From Pseudorhodobacter sp. (GTDB lineage Bacteria; Pseudomonadota; Alphaproteobacteria; Rhodobacterales; Rhodobacteraceae): DNA of 7,025 bases. The notes under the pieces are model-generated. The model was not told the DNA's origin. It was given only the letters and a program-made list of their open reading frames with translations, and ran no database searches. Shown here one piece after another: positions 1 to 5,891 of the stretch (the stretch's first letter is position 1; each line of letters begins with the position of its first letter). The stretch lies in contig JACMNW010000014.1 of the NCBI GenBank assembly GCA_014378345.1, positions 1-7,025 on the forward strand, read 5' to 3'. The position numbers and the translations under genes are program-made.

Positions 1-591
1 ACCTGACCCGGCAATTGTGTCATCGCCGCCAAGCCCTTTGAGCGTGTCGTTCCGCAGGCCGCCGACAATAACATTGTTCGCCCCGTTGCCAAAGCCCTGG
101 ACGTCCTTTCGAACTTCAGCGGAGAGATTCGAGAATATCAGCTTCTCGAAATTCGCAGGCAAGGTAAAGGTTGATGCAGATGTCGTAATCGTATCAATCC
201 CACCGTCCACCTTCTCGACCAAAAGGTCGGCACCACCACCTATAGAATAATACCTATCGTTGCCGCGACCGCCAAAAAGGCTGTCATTTCCCGGCCCGCC
301 AATCAGAGCATCGCCGCCTGACCCGCCATAGATCTTGTCATCGCCGATAACCGAGAGATCATAGACCGGGGTTGCGTCACCATCATCGACGAAAAGATTC
401 ACCGAAAAGTAATCGCCGAACAAAAAATCCCGGCCGCTGCCGCCGGCCAATGTGTCGTCGCCCGCCATACCCGCAAGACCGACCACTGAGTCATTCACCA
501 GCAACACGTCATTTCCGGCAGCGCCGACAAAAAAATCACCAAAATCCGTGGTGACGCGGGTCGCAAGGATAGAGGCCAAATGTCGTGACAT
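1..591 (-). CDS. RTX-type calcium-binding protein, N-terminal part (runs off the left edge)
   Basis: The first 197 codons of a longer gene are present; no stop is reached before base 1. The protein has glycine/aspartate-rich RTX nonapeptides of the GGxGxDxUx type: GAAGNDVLL (residues 23-31), GMAGDDTLA and GGSGRDFLF (41-58), three in tandem GGSGGDALI, GGPGNDSLF, GGRGNDRYY (89-115), and GGLRNDTLK, GLGGDDTIA (177-194). Residues 130-155 (GGIDTITTS...LPANFEKLIF) match the spacer that separates RTX blocks in hemolysin- and serralysin-like proteins. Such repeats fold into a calcium-filled beta-roll, normally after export. No Sec signal peptide is visible, so type I secretion through a C-terminal signal outside the window is expected. 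The start is ATG at 591, with AGAAAGG six bases upstream. What the full protein does (adhesin, protease, S-layer or other) cannot be told from this part. Confidence 0.92.
   Translation of the reverse strand, partial: MSRHLASILATRVTTDFGDFFVGAAGNDVLLVNDSVVGLAGMAGDDTLAGGSGRDFLFGDYFSVNLFVDDGDATPVYDLSVIGDDKIYGGSGGDALIGGPGNDSLFGGRGNDRYYSIGGGADLLVEKVDGGIDTITTSASTFTLPANFEKLIFSNLSAEVRKDVQGFGNGANNVIVGGLRNDTLKGLGGDDTIAGSG
247..327 (-). repeat. Three tandem RTX nonapeptide repeats
   Basis: These 81 bases encode three uninterrupted nonapeptides, GGSGGDALI, GGPGNDSLF and GGRGNDRYY (residues 89-115 of the RTX protein). The first two match the calcium-binding consensus well. The third ends in RYY rather than a short aliphatic pair, as often seen at the end of a block. 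Two further repeats lie at bases 418-471 and another at 499-525, and a new block begins at bases 1-63. Confidence 0.85.
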
Positions 592-637
592 AAAAAACCT
601 TTCTCGAATTCCAGTTCGGCGATATAATGCTGAAGTG

Positions 638-665
638 AGCCTAAACCACGGTGATTTTTTGTCAA
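638..665 (-). promoter_or_regulatory. Predicted sigma-70-type promoter of the RTX gene
   Basis: On the minus strand a perfect -35 hexamer TTGACA (665-660) is followed after 16 bases by TAGGCT (643-638), which keeps the important T1, A2 and T6 of the -10 consensus. Transcription would start near 631, giving a leader of about 40 bases before the ATG at 591. It lies downstream of the clpX terminator, so the RTX gene appears to be its own transcription unit. The hexamers are seen directly; activity is inferred. Confidence 0.6.
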
Positions 666-750
666 TCCTCAAAACTTAAACTGATTCAATCGTCCCCCAC
701 CGGAGGCGACAATCAGAAAGCCGATCTCATTTTCGTTATTTGTCTTGAAA

Positions 751-784
751 TAAAAAAAGCCGCAGCTGAAATGCCACGGCTTTT
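751..784 (-). terminator. Rho-independent terminator of clpX
   Basis: Read on the minus strand, AAAAGCCGTGGC (784-773) pairs with GCTGCGGCTTTT (766-755) to give a 12-bp stem (two G-T pairs) around a six-base loop, and the T-run continues to 752. It begins 18 bases after the clpX stop codon. This is a textbook intrinsic terminator and separates clpX from the RTX gene. Confidence 0.9.
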
Positions 785-802
785 GATTATCGCTAAACCC
801 AT

Positions 803-2068
803 TTACCCCGCAGTTGCAGGTTTCTTTTCCTTGACCTCGGTATGCACGACCAAGGGCTTGGCACCGTTGTTCACCGCCTCTTCGTTGACGACGATTTCCG
901 AGATGTTGTCCATGCCGGGCAGCTCGAACATGCTGTCCAGCAGGATGTCTTCCATTATCGACCGCAGACCCCGCGCGCCGGTTTTGCGCTTGATCGCGCG
1001 TTTGGCAATGGCGACCAGGGCGTCGGCGGTGAAGGTCAGCTTGACGCCCTCGATCTCGAACAAGCGCTGATACTGCTTGACCAAGGCGTTCTTCGGCTCG
1101 GTCAGGATGGTGACAAGGGCTGCTTCGTCCAAATCGGTCAGGGTCGCCAGAACCGGCAAACGGCCAACGAATTCCGGGATCAGACCGAATTTCAGCAGAT
1201 CTTCCGGCTCCAGCTCGCCAAACAACTCGCCCACCCCACGGCTGTCGGGGTCCTTGACGTCAGCACCAAAGCCGATAGCGGAACCCTTGCCGCGCATTGC
1301 GATGATTTTTTCCAGACCGGCAAAGGCACCACCACAGATGAACAGGATATTCGTCGTGTCCACTTGCAGGAATTCCTGCTGCGGATGTTTGCGGCCCCCT
1401 TGCGGCGGAACGCTGGCAACCGTGCCTTCCATGATCTTCAGCAGGGCCTGCTGCACCCCCTCGCCCGAAACGTCGCGGGTGATCGAGGGGTTGTCGGACT
1501 TGCGGGTGATCTTGTCGACCTCGTCGATATAGACGATGCCGCGCTGGGCGCGTTCGACATTGTACTCAGACGCCTGAAGCAGTTTCAGGATGATGTTTTC
1601 CACATCTTCGCCAACGTAGCCCGCTTCGGTTAGTGTTGTCGCATCTGCCATCGTAAATGGAACATCCAGGATACGCGCCAACGTTTGGGCGAGCAGCGTC
1701 TTGCCGCAACCAGTTGGACCAATCAGCAGAATGTTAGATTTAGACAGCTCGATATCCGTCTTTGAAGAATGATTAAGCCGCTTGTAATGGTTGTGCACCG
1801 CCACCGAAAGCACGCGTTTGGCGTGAATCTGGCCGATGACATAATCATCAAGCACGTTGCAGATTTCGCGCGGTGTTGGCACCCCGTCTGAGGATTTAAG
1901 ACCGGTGGTCTTGGTTTCCTCACGGATAATGTCCATGCAAAGCTCTACGCATTCGTCACAAATAAACACGGTAGGGCCCGCGATCAGTTTGCGCACTTCA
2001 TGCTGGCTTTTGCCGCAAAACGAACAATACAGGGTGTTCTTGCTGTCGGTGCCAGAATTATTAGCCAT
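803..2068 (-). CDS. clpX: ATP-dependent Clp protease ATP-binding subunit ClpX
   Basis: AAA+ unfoldase that recognises substrates, unfolds them with ATP and threads them into the ClpP chamber in the cytoplasm. The 421 residues match the usual family length (E. coli about 424). The N-terminal zinc-binding domain has C15, C18, C37 and C40. Walker A is GPTGCGKT (117-124); the GYVG pore loop is 150-153; Walker B is VYIDE ending at E183; the RKH substrate loop is 226-228; the IGF loop that docks on ClpP is 265-267; the likely arginine finger is R303 (EFVGRLP); sensor 2 is GARGLR (364-369). All key residues are intact. The start is ATG at 2068, with GAGG six bases upstream. clpP lies directly upstream on the same strand, and a strong terminator follows the stop. 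Confidence 0.99.
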   Translation of the reverse strand: MANNSGTDSKNTLYCSFCGKSQHEVRKLIAGPTVFICDECVELCMDIIREETKTTGLKSSDGVPTPREICNVLDDYVIGQIHAKRVLSVAVHNHYKRLNHSSKTDIELSKSNILLIGPTGCGKTLLAQTLARILDVPFTMADATTLTEAGYVGEDVENIILKLLQASEYNVERAQRGIVYIDEVDKITRKSDNPSITRDVSGEGVQQALLKIMEGTVASVPPQGGRKHPQQEFLQVDTTNILFICGGAFAGLEKIIAMRGKGSAIGFGADVKDPDSRGVGELFGELEPEDLLKFGLIPEFVGRLPVLATLTDLDEAALVTILTEPKNALVKQYQRLFEIEGVKLTFTADALVAIAKRAIKRKTGARGLRSIMEDILLDSMFELPGMDNISEIVVNEEAVNNGAKPLVVHTEVKEKKPATAG

Positions 2069-2171
2069 CTCTATCCTCTGCAGTCCGCTGACTTGCGCAC
2101 AGTAGCGCAGGCCAAGCGGCCCTTACGTGAAGCTTAGGCCAAGGTCCACCGCTCCACAATGTCAAAGTGCC

Positions 2172-2191
2172 TCAGGCGCGGATGCGCCTGA
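2172..2191. repeat. Perfect 8-bp inverted repeat, four-base loop
   Basis: TCAGGCGC and GCGCCTGA face each other around GGAT. It is GC-rich and stable on either strand, and sits inside the longer 12-bp stem formed by 2139-2151 and 2194-2205. Confidence 0.8.
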
Positions 2192-2201
2192 AACGGTGGC
2201 C

Positions 2202-2221
2202 TTGGGCACGGATATGCCCAA
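2202..2221. repeat. Perfect 7-bp inverted repeat, six-base loop
   Basis: TTGGGCA and TGCCCAA face each other around CGGATA, starting 12 bases after the clpP stop codon. Its left arm shares bases 2202-2205 with the outer 12-bp stem, so the two folds cannot both form completely. Confidence 0.8.
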
Positions 2222-2233
2222 AGCCGTGATTGC

Positions 2234-2866
2234 TTATTTAGCCACGTCTTCTGCTTTGCCGCGGTTTTCCAGAATTTCGTCAATAAGACCCCATTCCTTA
2301 GCATCTTCGGCGGACATGAAATTATCCCGTTCCAATGCCGCTTCGACAGTGGTGTAATCTTTGCCAGTGTGTCGCACATAGATTTCATTCAGGCGGCGCT
2401 TTAGCTTTTCGGTTTCGCGGGCGTGGATCATGATATCCGTCGCCTGCCCCTGATATCCGCCCGATGGCTGGTGCACCATGACACGGCTATTGGGCAGGCT
2501 AAACCGCATGCCGGGGTGGCCAGCCGTCAGCAAAAGCGACCCCATAGATGCGGCCTGCCCGATCACCAGCGTCGATACCTTTGGTTTGATGTACTGCATG
2601 GTATCATAGATCGACAAGCCGCTGGTGACCACGCCACCGGGGCTGTTGATATACATCGAAATTTCTTTCGACGGATTTTCAGATTCAAGAAACAAAAGCT
2701 GCGCGCAGATCAGCGATGACATGCCGTCATGCACCGGGCCGCCCAGGAAAATAATCCGTTCTTTCAGCATACGGCTGAAGATATCGTAGGCGCGTTCGCC
2801 ACGGCTGGTTTGTTCAACCACCATGGGCACGAGAGTATTCATATAATGGTCTACGGGATCGCGCAT
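2234..2866 (-). CDS. clpP: ATP-dependent Clp protease proteolytic subunit ClpP
   Basis: Serine peptidase that assembles into two stacked heptameric rings and degrades proteins delivered by ClpX (or ClpA). The 210 residues have the catalytic triad S107 (GQAASMGS), H132 (MVHQPSGG) and D181 (ERDNFMSA), with the same 25- and 49-residue spacing as in E. coli ClpP. Conserved segments EQTSRGERAYDIFSR (18-32), YINSPGG (72-78) and SLPNSRVMVHQP (123-134) are intact. The frame stays open upstream to a TTG at 2947, but ATG at 2866 is chosen: it gives the MRDP start typical of alphaproteobacterial ClpP and has AAAGG upstream. clpX follows on the same strand after a structured 165-bp spacer with no obvious terminator, so read-through into clpX is likely. 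Confidence 0.99.
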   Translation of the reverse strand: MRDPVDHYMNTLVPMVVEQTSRGERAYDIFSRMLKERIIFLGGPVHDGMSSLICAQLLFLESENPSKEISMYINSPGGVVTSGLSIYDTMQYIKPKVSTLVIGQAASMGSLLLTAGHPGMRFSLPNSRVMVHQPSGGYQGQATDIMIHARETEKLKRRLNEIYVRHTGKDYTTVEAALERDNFMSAEDAKEWGLIDEILENRGKAEDVAK

Positions 2867-2918
2867 GATTGGTGCCTTTGATCTGCTGAAAGTGCTTAGC
2901 GTCACTAGTCTTGCCAGA

Positions 2919-2948
2919 GTCTTAGTAGCGCGCGCCGGGGGCTTCAAG
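2919..2948 (-). promoter_or_regulatory. Candidate promoter of clpP, possibly heat-shock type
   Basis: On the minus strand CTTGAAG (2948-2942), close to the CTTGAA -35 element of heat-shock sigma-32 promoters, is followed by a GC-rich 17-base spacer and TAAGAC (2924-2919). The -10 match is weak for either sigma-70 or sigma-32. The leader would be about 45 bases. clpP is a heat-shock gene in many bacteria, which makes the reading plausible but not proven. Confidence 0.35.
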
Positions 2949-2991
2949 GGCTGGGACGCAGATCGCGGCTTGGATGGTGCGGCGAAATGGC

Positions 2992-3031
2992 CGTCGAGTA
3001 TGCGACGCTTGCAGTTTCAGGACCTGCAAGC
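2992..3031. repeat. Two hairpins at the 3' end of the phosphatidyltransferase gene
   Basis: GCTTGCAG (3007-3014) pairs with CTGCAAGC (3024-3031), a perfect 8-bp stem whose outer base falls in the gene's TAG stop (3033-3031). Immediately beyond it CGTCG (2992-2996) pairs with CGACG (3003-3007), sharing base 3007. Neither has a T-run on the minus strand, so termination would be weak or Rho-dependent; 3' end protection is another reading. Confidence 0.5.
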
Positions 3032-3651
3032 TACCGCGCATGTGGGCCAAAAACCTGATGGGCAAGCGCAATTCGCGATACAGTTGTCACAATGCATAGC
3101 GCGCCAAACACCCACGCCAGTGGCGCAAAGGCATCAGGCCAAATGCAAAGAGCCACAAAAAATGCTATTGTTTCAGTGCCTTCCAGAAGGCCAACGGTGA
3201 AATATAGTGACTTCGTGCCCCGAATTTCAGTTTGCAGTCCCCGTTTTGCTGCCAAAATCGCAAACGACAAAAAGCTTGCTCCATTTGCATAAAACGCTGT
3301 CAGCAAAAATGCACCGGCGACTGCGTTGGAAGTTGGGTCACGTAAAACAAATGCCAGCGGGATCGCGCCATAAAAGATAAAATCGCACACAATATCAAGA
3401 TAACCGCCAAAATCCGTAATGTTTGACGCCCGTGCAACAGCCCCGTCAAGGCCGTCAGCCACCCGGCTGGCCAAAAGTGGCAACAGCGCAAGCCAGCAAG
3501 ACATCCCCACGGCTAGCATCCCGGCAGAAATCAGCCCCAACGCAAGCCCCAGTACAGTGACTTGATTTGCGTGAAAGCCACGATTTGCCAAGGCCTGCCC
3601 GACCAGGTTCAGACCCGGATCAAGCGCACGCCGCATGATACCGTCTAACAT
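3031..3651 (-). CDS. CDP-alcohol phosphatidyltransferase family protein
   Basis: Integral membrane enzyme of the family that transfers a phosphatidyl group from a CDP-activated lipid to an alcohol, as in phosphatidylglycerophosphate or phosphatidylserine synthesis. The full family signature D-x2-D-G-x2-A-R-x8-G-x3-D-x3-D is present: D66, D69, G70, A73, R74, G82, D86 and D90, the metal- and CDP-binding aspartates. Hydrophobic segments around 31-60, 91-103, 111-134, 150-170 and 174-196 fit a multi-span membrane protein, and 206 residues is normal length. The acceptor alcohol cannot be read from the sequence, so no gene symbol is given. The start ATG at 3651 has a very good GGGAGG six bases upstream (3663-3658). 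It lies upstream of clpP on the same strand with a 164-bp gap containing hairpins and a candidate clpP promoter, so the two may be separate units. Confidence 0.93.
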   Translation of the reverse strand: MLDGIMRRALDPGLNLVGQALANRGFHANQVTVLGLALGLISAGMLAVGMSCWLALLPLLASRVADGLDGAVARASNITDFGGYLDIVCDFIFYGAIPLAFVLRDPTSNAVAGAFLLTAFYANGASFLSFAILAAKRGLQTEIRGTKSLYFTVGLLEGTETIAFFVALCIWPDAFAPLAWVFGALCIVTTVSRIALAHQVFGPHAR

Positions 3652-4022
3652 GCCATTCCTCCCATCCGTCTCCGCGTGCCTGCATCAAATGTAATTGGCG
3701 TGCAACTCTGCATCTTTGCGTTCACGCATTTGTTGGTCTTGCCAAGAAACCCGGCAGCAGCGGACGCTCTTTGCCGAATCATGCGCGGCTTCTCGCCTGT
3801 TTCAGAATGCTGCTTCAATCTGGACGTGTGCAGGTTGTTGAAAATTAGAAACAATTATCCGTCAGTTGCCGAGTTAGCTCAAAAAGAGAAACAGTCAAAC
3901 TCTACTTTGGGTTGAATTGGCAAGTTTCCGCGGACGACCTCGATCCAGCCTTTCCTCGGCCACAGTTTTGGCCAATTTAGATGGAGATTCAGCTTCAGAG
4001 TTGCATCAACTGGAGCTGAGCG
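3652..4022. other. Divergent intergenic region, no gene supported
   Basis: These 371 bases separate the divergent phosphatidyltransferase and CAP-protein genes. They hold the ribosome binding sites of both (GGGAGG at 3663-3658 minus; GGAG at 4012-4015 plus) and presumably both promoters, but I find no hexamer pair good enough to call. An 8-bp palindrome TTGGCCAA lies at 3968-3975, next to an alternative 5-bp stem GGCCA/TGGCC (3958-3962 with 3969-3973). The centre, roughly 3840-3915, is A+T-rich. The short open frames here begin with GTG or TTG and resemble no family. Confidence 0.6.
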
Positions 4023-4511
4023 ATGATCAAACGCGCTGTTATTTCTGCCGCATTACTTCTCGCGTGTTTGACTACGGTTCCCAATGCCGCTGTCGCATGT
4101 TCAATTCCGGCGGCATCCGAGGCGTTGCAAGCTGAGGCGCTAAAGGCGGTGAACGCAGAGCGTGCCGTACATGGACTGCGCGCACTAACGTTTTCGCGCA
4201 CTTTGGACAAAGCCGCACAGGGCGCTGCTTGCGATAACGCCAATCGTCGCGAAATTTCGCACGTATCGTCTGATGGGTCGCACCTGAAAGACCGGTTGCA
4301 CCGCGTTGGGTACCGTTACAGGTCGGCTGCGGAAAATACCGGCCGTGGGTTCCGATCCGGGACATCTGCAGTGGATTGGTGGATGCATTCACCCAAGCAC
4401 AAGGCCAATATCTTGATGAACAGTGTCAACGAAATCGGCATTGGGATTGCCCTGTCGGATGCGCCGGACAACAAGCTGCACTGGATCCTGAACATGGGCG
4501 ATGAAAAATAG
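4023..4511 (+). CDS. Secreted CAP (SCP/PR-1) domain protein
   Basis: Small exported protein of the CAP superfamily, 162 residues. Residues 1-25 form a Sec signal peptide (positive MIKR, hydrophobic 5-19, then AVA before C26). The CAP domain fills residues 35-160: NAERAVHGLRAL (44-55), SHVSSDGSHLKDRLHRVGY (79-97) with H80, AAENTGRG (102-109) with E104, WWMHSPKHKANIL (119-131) with H126, then IGIGIA. H80, E104 and H126 are the pocket residues typical of bacterial CAP proteins. The only cysteines in the mature protein, C26 and C70, could form a disulfide. The biochemical role of bacterial CAP proteins is mostly unsettled, so none is assigned. GGAG lies seven bases before the ATG. The gene converges on the histidine kinase gene with 15 bp between stops. 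Confidence 0.92.
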   Translation: MIKRAVISAALLLACLTTVPNAAVACSIPAASEALQAEALKAVNAERAVHGLRALTFSRTLDKAAQGAACDNANRREISHVSSDGSHLKDRLHRVGYRYRSAAENTGRGFRSGTSAVDWWMHSPKHKANILMNSVNEIGIGIALSDAPDNKLHWILNMGDEK

Positions 4512-4526
4512 CCCCCGGGACACGTT

Positions 4527-5846
4527 TTAACGCGCCAACACCAATTCCGCCTTTAATCCGCCCAACGCTTCGCTTTCTCCAAGGCGAAGCGTGCCCCCGT
4601 GGCTGCGCGCGATATCAGCTGCGATAGAAAGGCCAAGCCCCACGCCGCCGCCGCGATTAGGGTCGCGCGCGCCATCCAGCCGTGAAAATGGCAATATCGC
4701 CTCGTCACGTCTGTCTTTGGGAATACCCGGGCCATCATCCTCGACGCTGTATCGCAGCACACGTTCCGTCAGTGCCACCGATACCCGCACGTTTTTGCCA
4801 TGACGCACAGCATTTCCAATCAGATTTTCCAATGCCCGCGTCACTGCGGCGGGCCGTAATATCATAGACCCCTGCCCCATACTGTGGATCAGGGTTACTC
4901 GCTGCCCCATGCGATTTGCATTTTCCACGGCACGCTGTGCCAAAGCGACAGCATTGGTGTTTTCTGGCGTCTCGGTTGCATCCCCGCGCACGAAGGCCAA
5001 AAATTCATCGACCAAGCGTTCCATATCCCCGACATCTTGCAATAACGCCCTTGTTTCGCTGTCTTCCGGCAACAGGGAAAGCCCAAGCTTCAACCGGGTT
5101 AGTGGGCTGCGCAAATCATGGCTGATACCAGACAGCATCAAGGTGCGTTGTTCAATTTGCCGTTCAATCCGGCCACGCATATCTAGAAACGCCATGCCAG
5201 CCGCCCGTACCTCAAGTGCTCCGCGCGGACGGTAGGGGCGTTGCTGGCCTTTACCAAACGCGGCGGCAGCATCACCCAACTGCTTGATCGGGCGCAGCTG
5301 ATTACGCAAAAACAAATACGCGATAAACGTCATCAATGCCGATGTGAACAGCATCAACACCAGCAGCTGGTGCGGATTGGACGCTGACACCCGCGCCCGA
5401 TCGACAGATAGCATAAGGAGGCCAAACTTGGTCTGAAACGTAAATTTTGCGAACCTTTGCTGGATCGGCAATTCGCTGGCAACAAGGCCCGGAAAACGCT
5501 GACGTATTGTTGCAGCCACGGCGCGGCCGGACCAATCCCAAAACGCGCGCGTGTCCCCCGGTGCCACTTTTTCTGCAGGAAGCACAACTGTCATATCCAA
5601 GGCCCTGACCAAAGGTAAAATCCTTGCCTTTGCGGCTGAAATGTCTTTGGCAGCGCCCACTTCATCCAGCAAAAGCTGCACCTCAAGGGCCACGCTTTGC
5701 GTCATTTGCTCAGTGACACGTTCAAAATGCCGTTGAATAAACGTCACAGAAACAACAATCTGGATTATGACGACAGGCAAGATCAAGATAAGCGCTGCGC
5801 GTCCATAAAGACCGCGTGGCATAAGATGTTTCAGGGACCTAAACAT
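4527..5846 (-). CDS. EnvZ-like membrane sensor histidine kinase
   Basis: Two-component sensor kinase in the inner membrane, 439 residues. Transmembrane helix 1 is about 17-37, a periplasmic sensor region follows (about 38-158), and helix 2 is about 159-180. Then come a HAMP linker (about 181-233, LRPIKQLGDAAAAFGKG), the HisKA dimerisation domain with SGISHDLRSPLTRLKLGLSLL and the phospho-acceptor H243, and the ATPase domain with N box ENLIGNAVRHG (N345), G1 box EDDGPGIP (D370), F box PFSRLD (386-391) and G2 box GGGVGLGLS (399-407). The H box closely resembles EnvZ of E. coli, and all catalytic elements are present. No response-regulator gene adjoins it here, so its partner must be encoded elsewhere. 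Only a weak AGG precedes the ATG. The divergent hydrolase gene starts 45 bp away. Confidence 0.95.
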   Translation of the reverse strand: MFRSLKHLMPRGLYGRAALILILPVVIIQIVVSVTFIQRHFERVTEQMTQSVALEVQLLLDEVGAAKDISAAKARILPLVRALDMTVVLPAEKVAPGDTRAFWDWSGRAVAATIRQRFPGLVASELPIQQRFAKFTFQTKFGLLMLSVDRARVSASNPHQLLVLMLFTSALMTFIAYLFLRNQLRPIKQLGDAAAAFGKGQQRPYRPRGALEVRAAGMAFLDMRGRIERQIEQRTLMLSGISHDLRSPLTRLKLGLSLLPEDSETRALLQDVGDMERLVDEFLAFVRGDATETPENTNAVALAQRAVENANRMGQRVTLIHSMGQGSMILRPAAVTRALENLIGNAVRHGKNVRVSVALTERVLRYSVEDDGPGIPKDRRDEAILPFSRLDGARDPNRGGGVGLGLSIAADIARSHGGTLRLGESEALGGLKAELVLAR

Positions 5847-5852
5847 AGCGGC

Positions 5853-5881
5853 AGCCTAACAAGGGTCTGTGCCAAGGGGAA
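5853..5881 (-). promoter_or_regulatory. Possible promoter giving a leaderless kinase mRNA
   Basis: In the 45-bp divergent gap the minus strand reads TTCCCC (5881-5876), 17 bases, TAGGCT (5858-5853). The same -10 hexamer is used by the RTX promoter predicted in this window. Transcription would begin about seven bases further, at the A of the kinase ATG (5846). The -35 match is poor (three of six), so this is tentative. Confidence 0.25.
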
Positions 5882-5891
5882 GGGATCGTTC

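Larger units (their letters stand above)
2069..2233 (-). promoter_or_regulatory. Structured spacer between clpP and clpX
   Basis: This 165-bp spacer contains no gene but several inverted repeats: a 7-bp stem (2092-2098 with 2105-2111, including one G-T pair), an 8-bp stem with one bulge (2110-2117 with 2132-2140), a perfect 8-bp hairpin with a GGAT loop (2172-2191), a perfect 7-bp hairpin (2202-2221), and an outer 12-bp stem with one bulged base (2139-2151 with 2194-2205) that encloses the 2172-2191 hairpin. None is followed by a T-run, so they are not ordinary intrinsic terminators. In the clpP-clpX transcript they could protect or process mRNA ends or attenuate read-through; that role is inferred. 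Confidence 0.6.

Noticed and set aside
600..628. Plus-strand TTTCTC, 17 bases, TATAAT resembling a promoter
   Set aside because: The -10 hexamer is perfect, but it would drive transcription into the clpX terminator and antisense to clpX, with no plus-strand gene downstream.
842..1633. Long plus-strand open frame opposite clpX
   Set aside because: It lies entirely antisense to clpX, whose every motif is intact. The frame is a by-product of clpX codon bias, and its translation resembles no family.
2160..2165. Perfect minus-strand TTGACA in the clpP-clpX spacer as a clpX promoter
   Set aside because: No acceptable -10 hexamer lies 16-18 bases downstream, so a promoter cannot be supported from sequence alone.
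2867..2947. N-terminal extension of ClpP by 27 residues from a TTG codon
   Set aside because: The extension has no family similarity, starts with TTG, and covers the likely promoter. The MRDP start at 2866 is typical for the family.
3676..3915. Plus-strand open frame in the divergent spacer
   Set aside because: It starts with GTG, lacks a convincing ribosome binding site and resembles no family; it is treated as chance.
4089..4100. Lipoprotein signal in the CAP protein
   Set aside because: A cysteine follows AVA, but position -3 is alanine rather than leucine, valine or isoleucine, so ordinary signal peptidase I cleavage is more likely.
3917..4135. Plus-strand open frame overlapping the CAP gene start
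   Set aside because: It begins with TTG and overlaps the signal-peptide region of the CAP gene in another frame; no protein features are seen.
5697..5891. N-terminal extension of the MBL hydrolase
   Set aside because: The upstream frame runs antisense through the first codons of the kinase gene and has no MBL similarity; a good ribosome binding site precedes the ATG at 5892.
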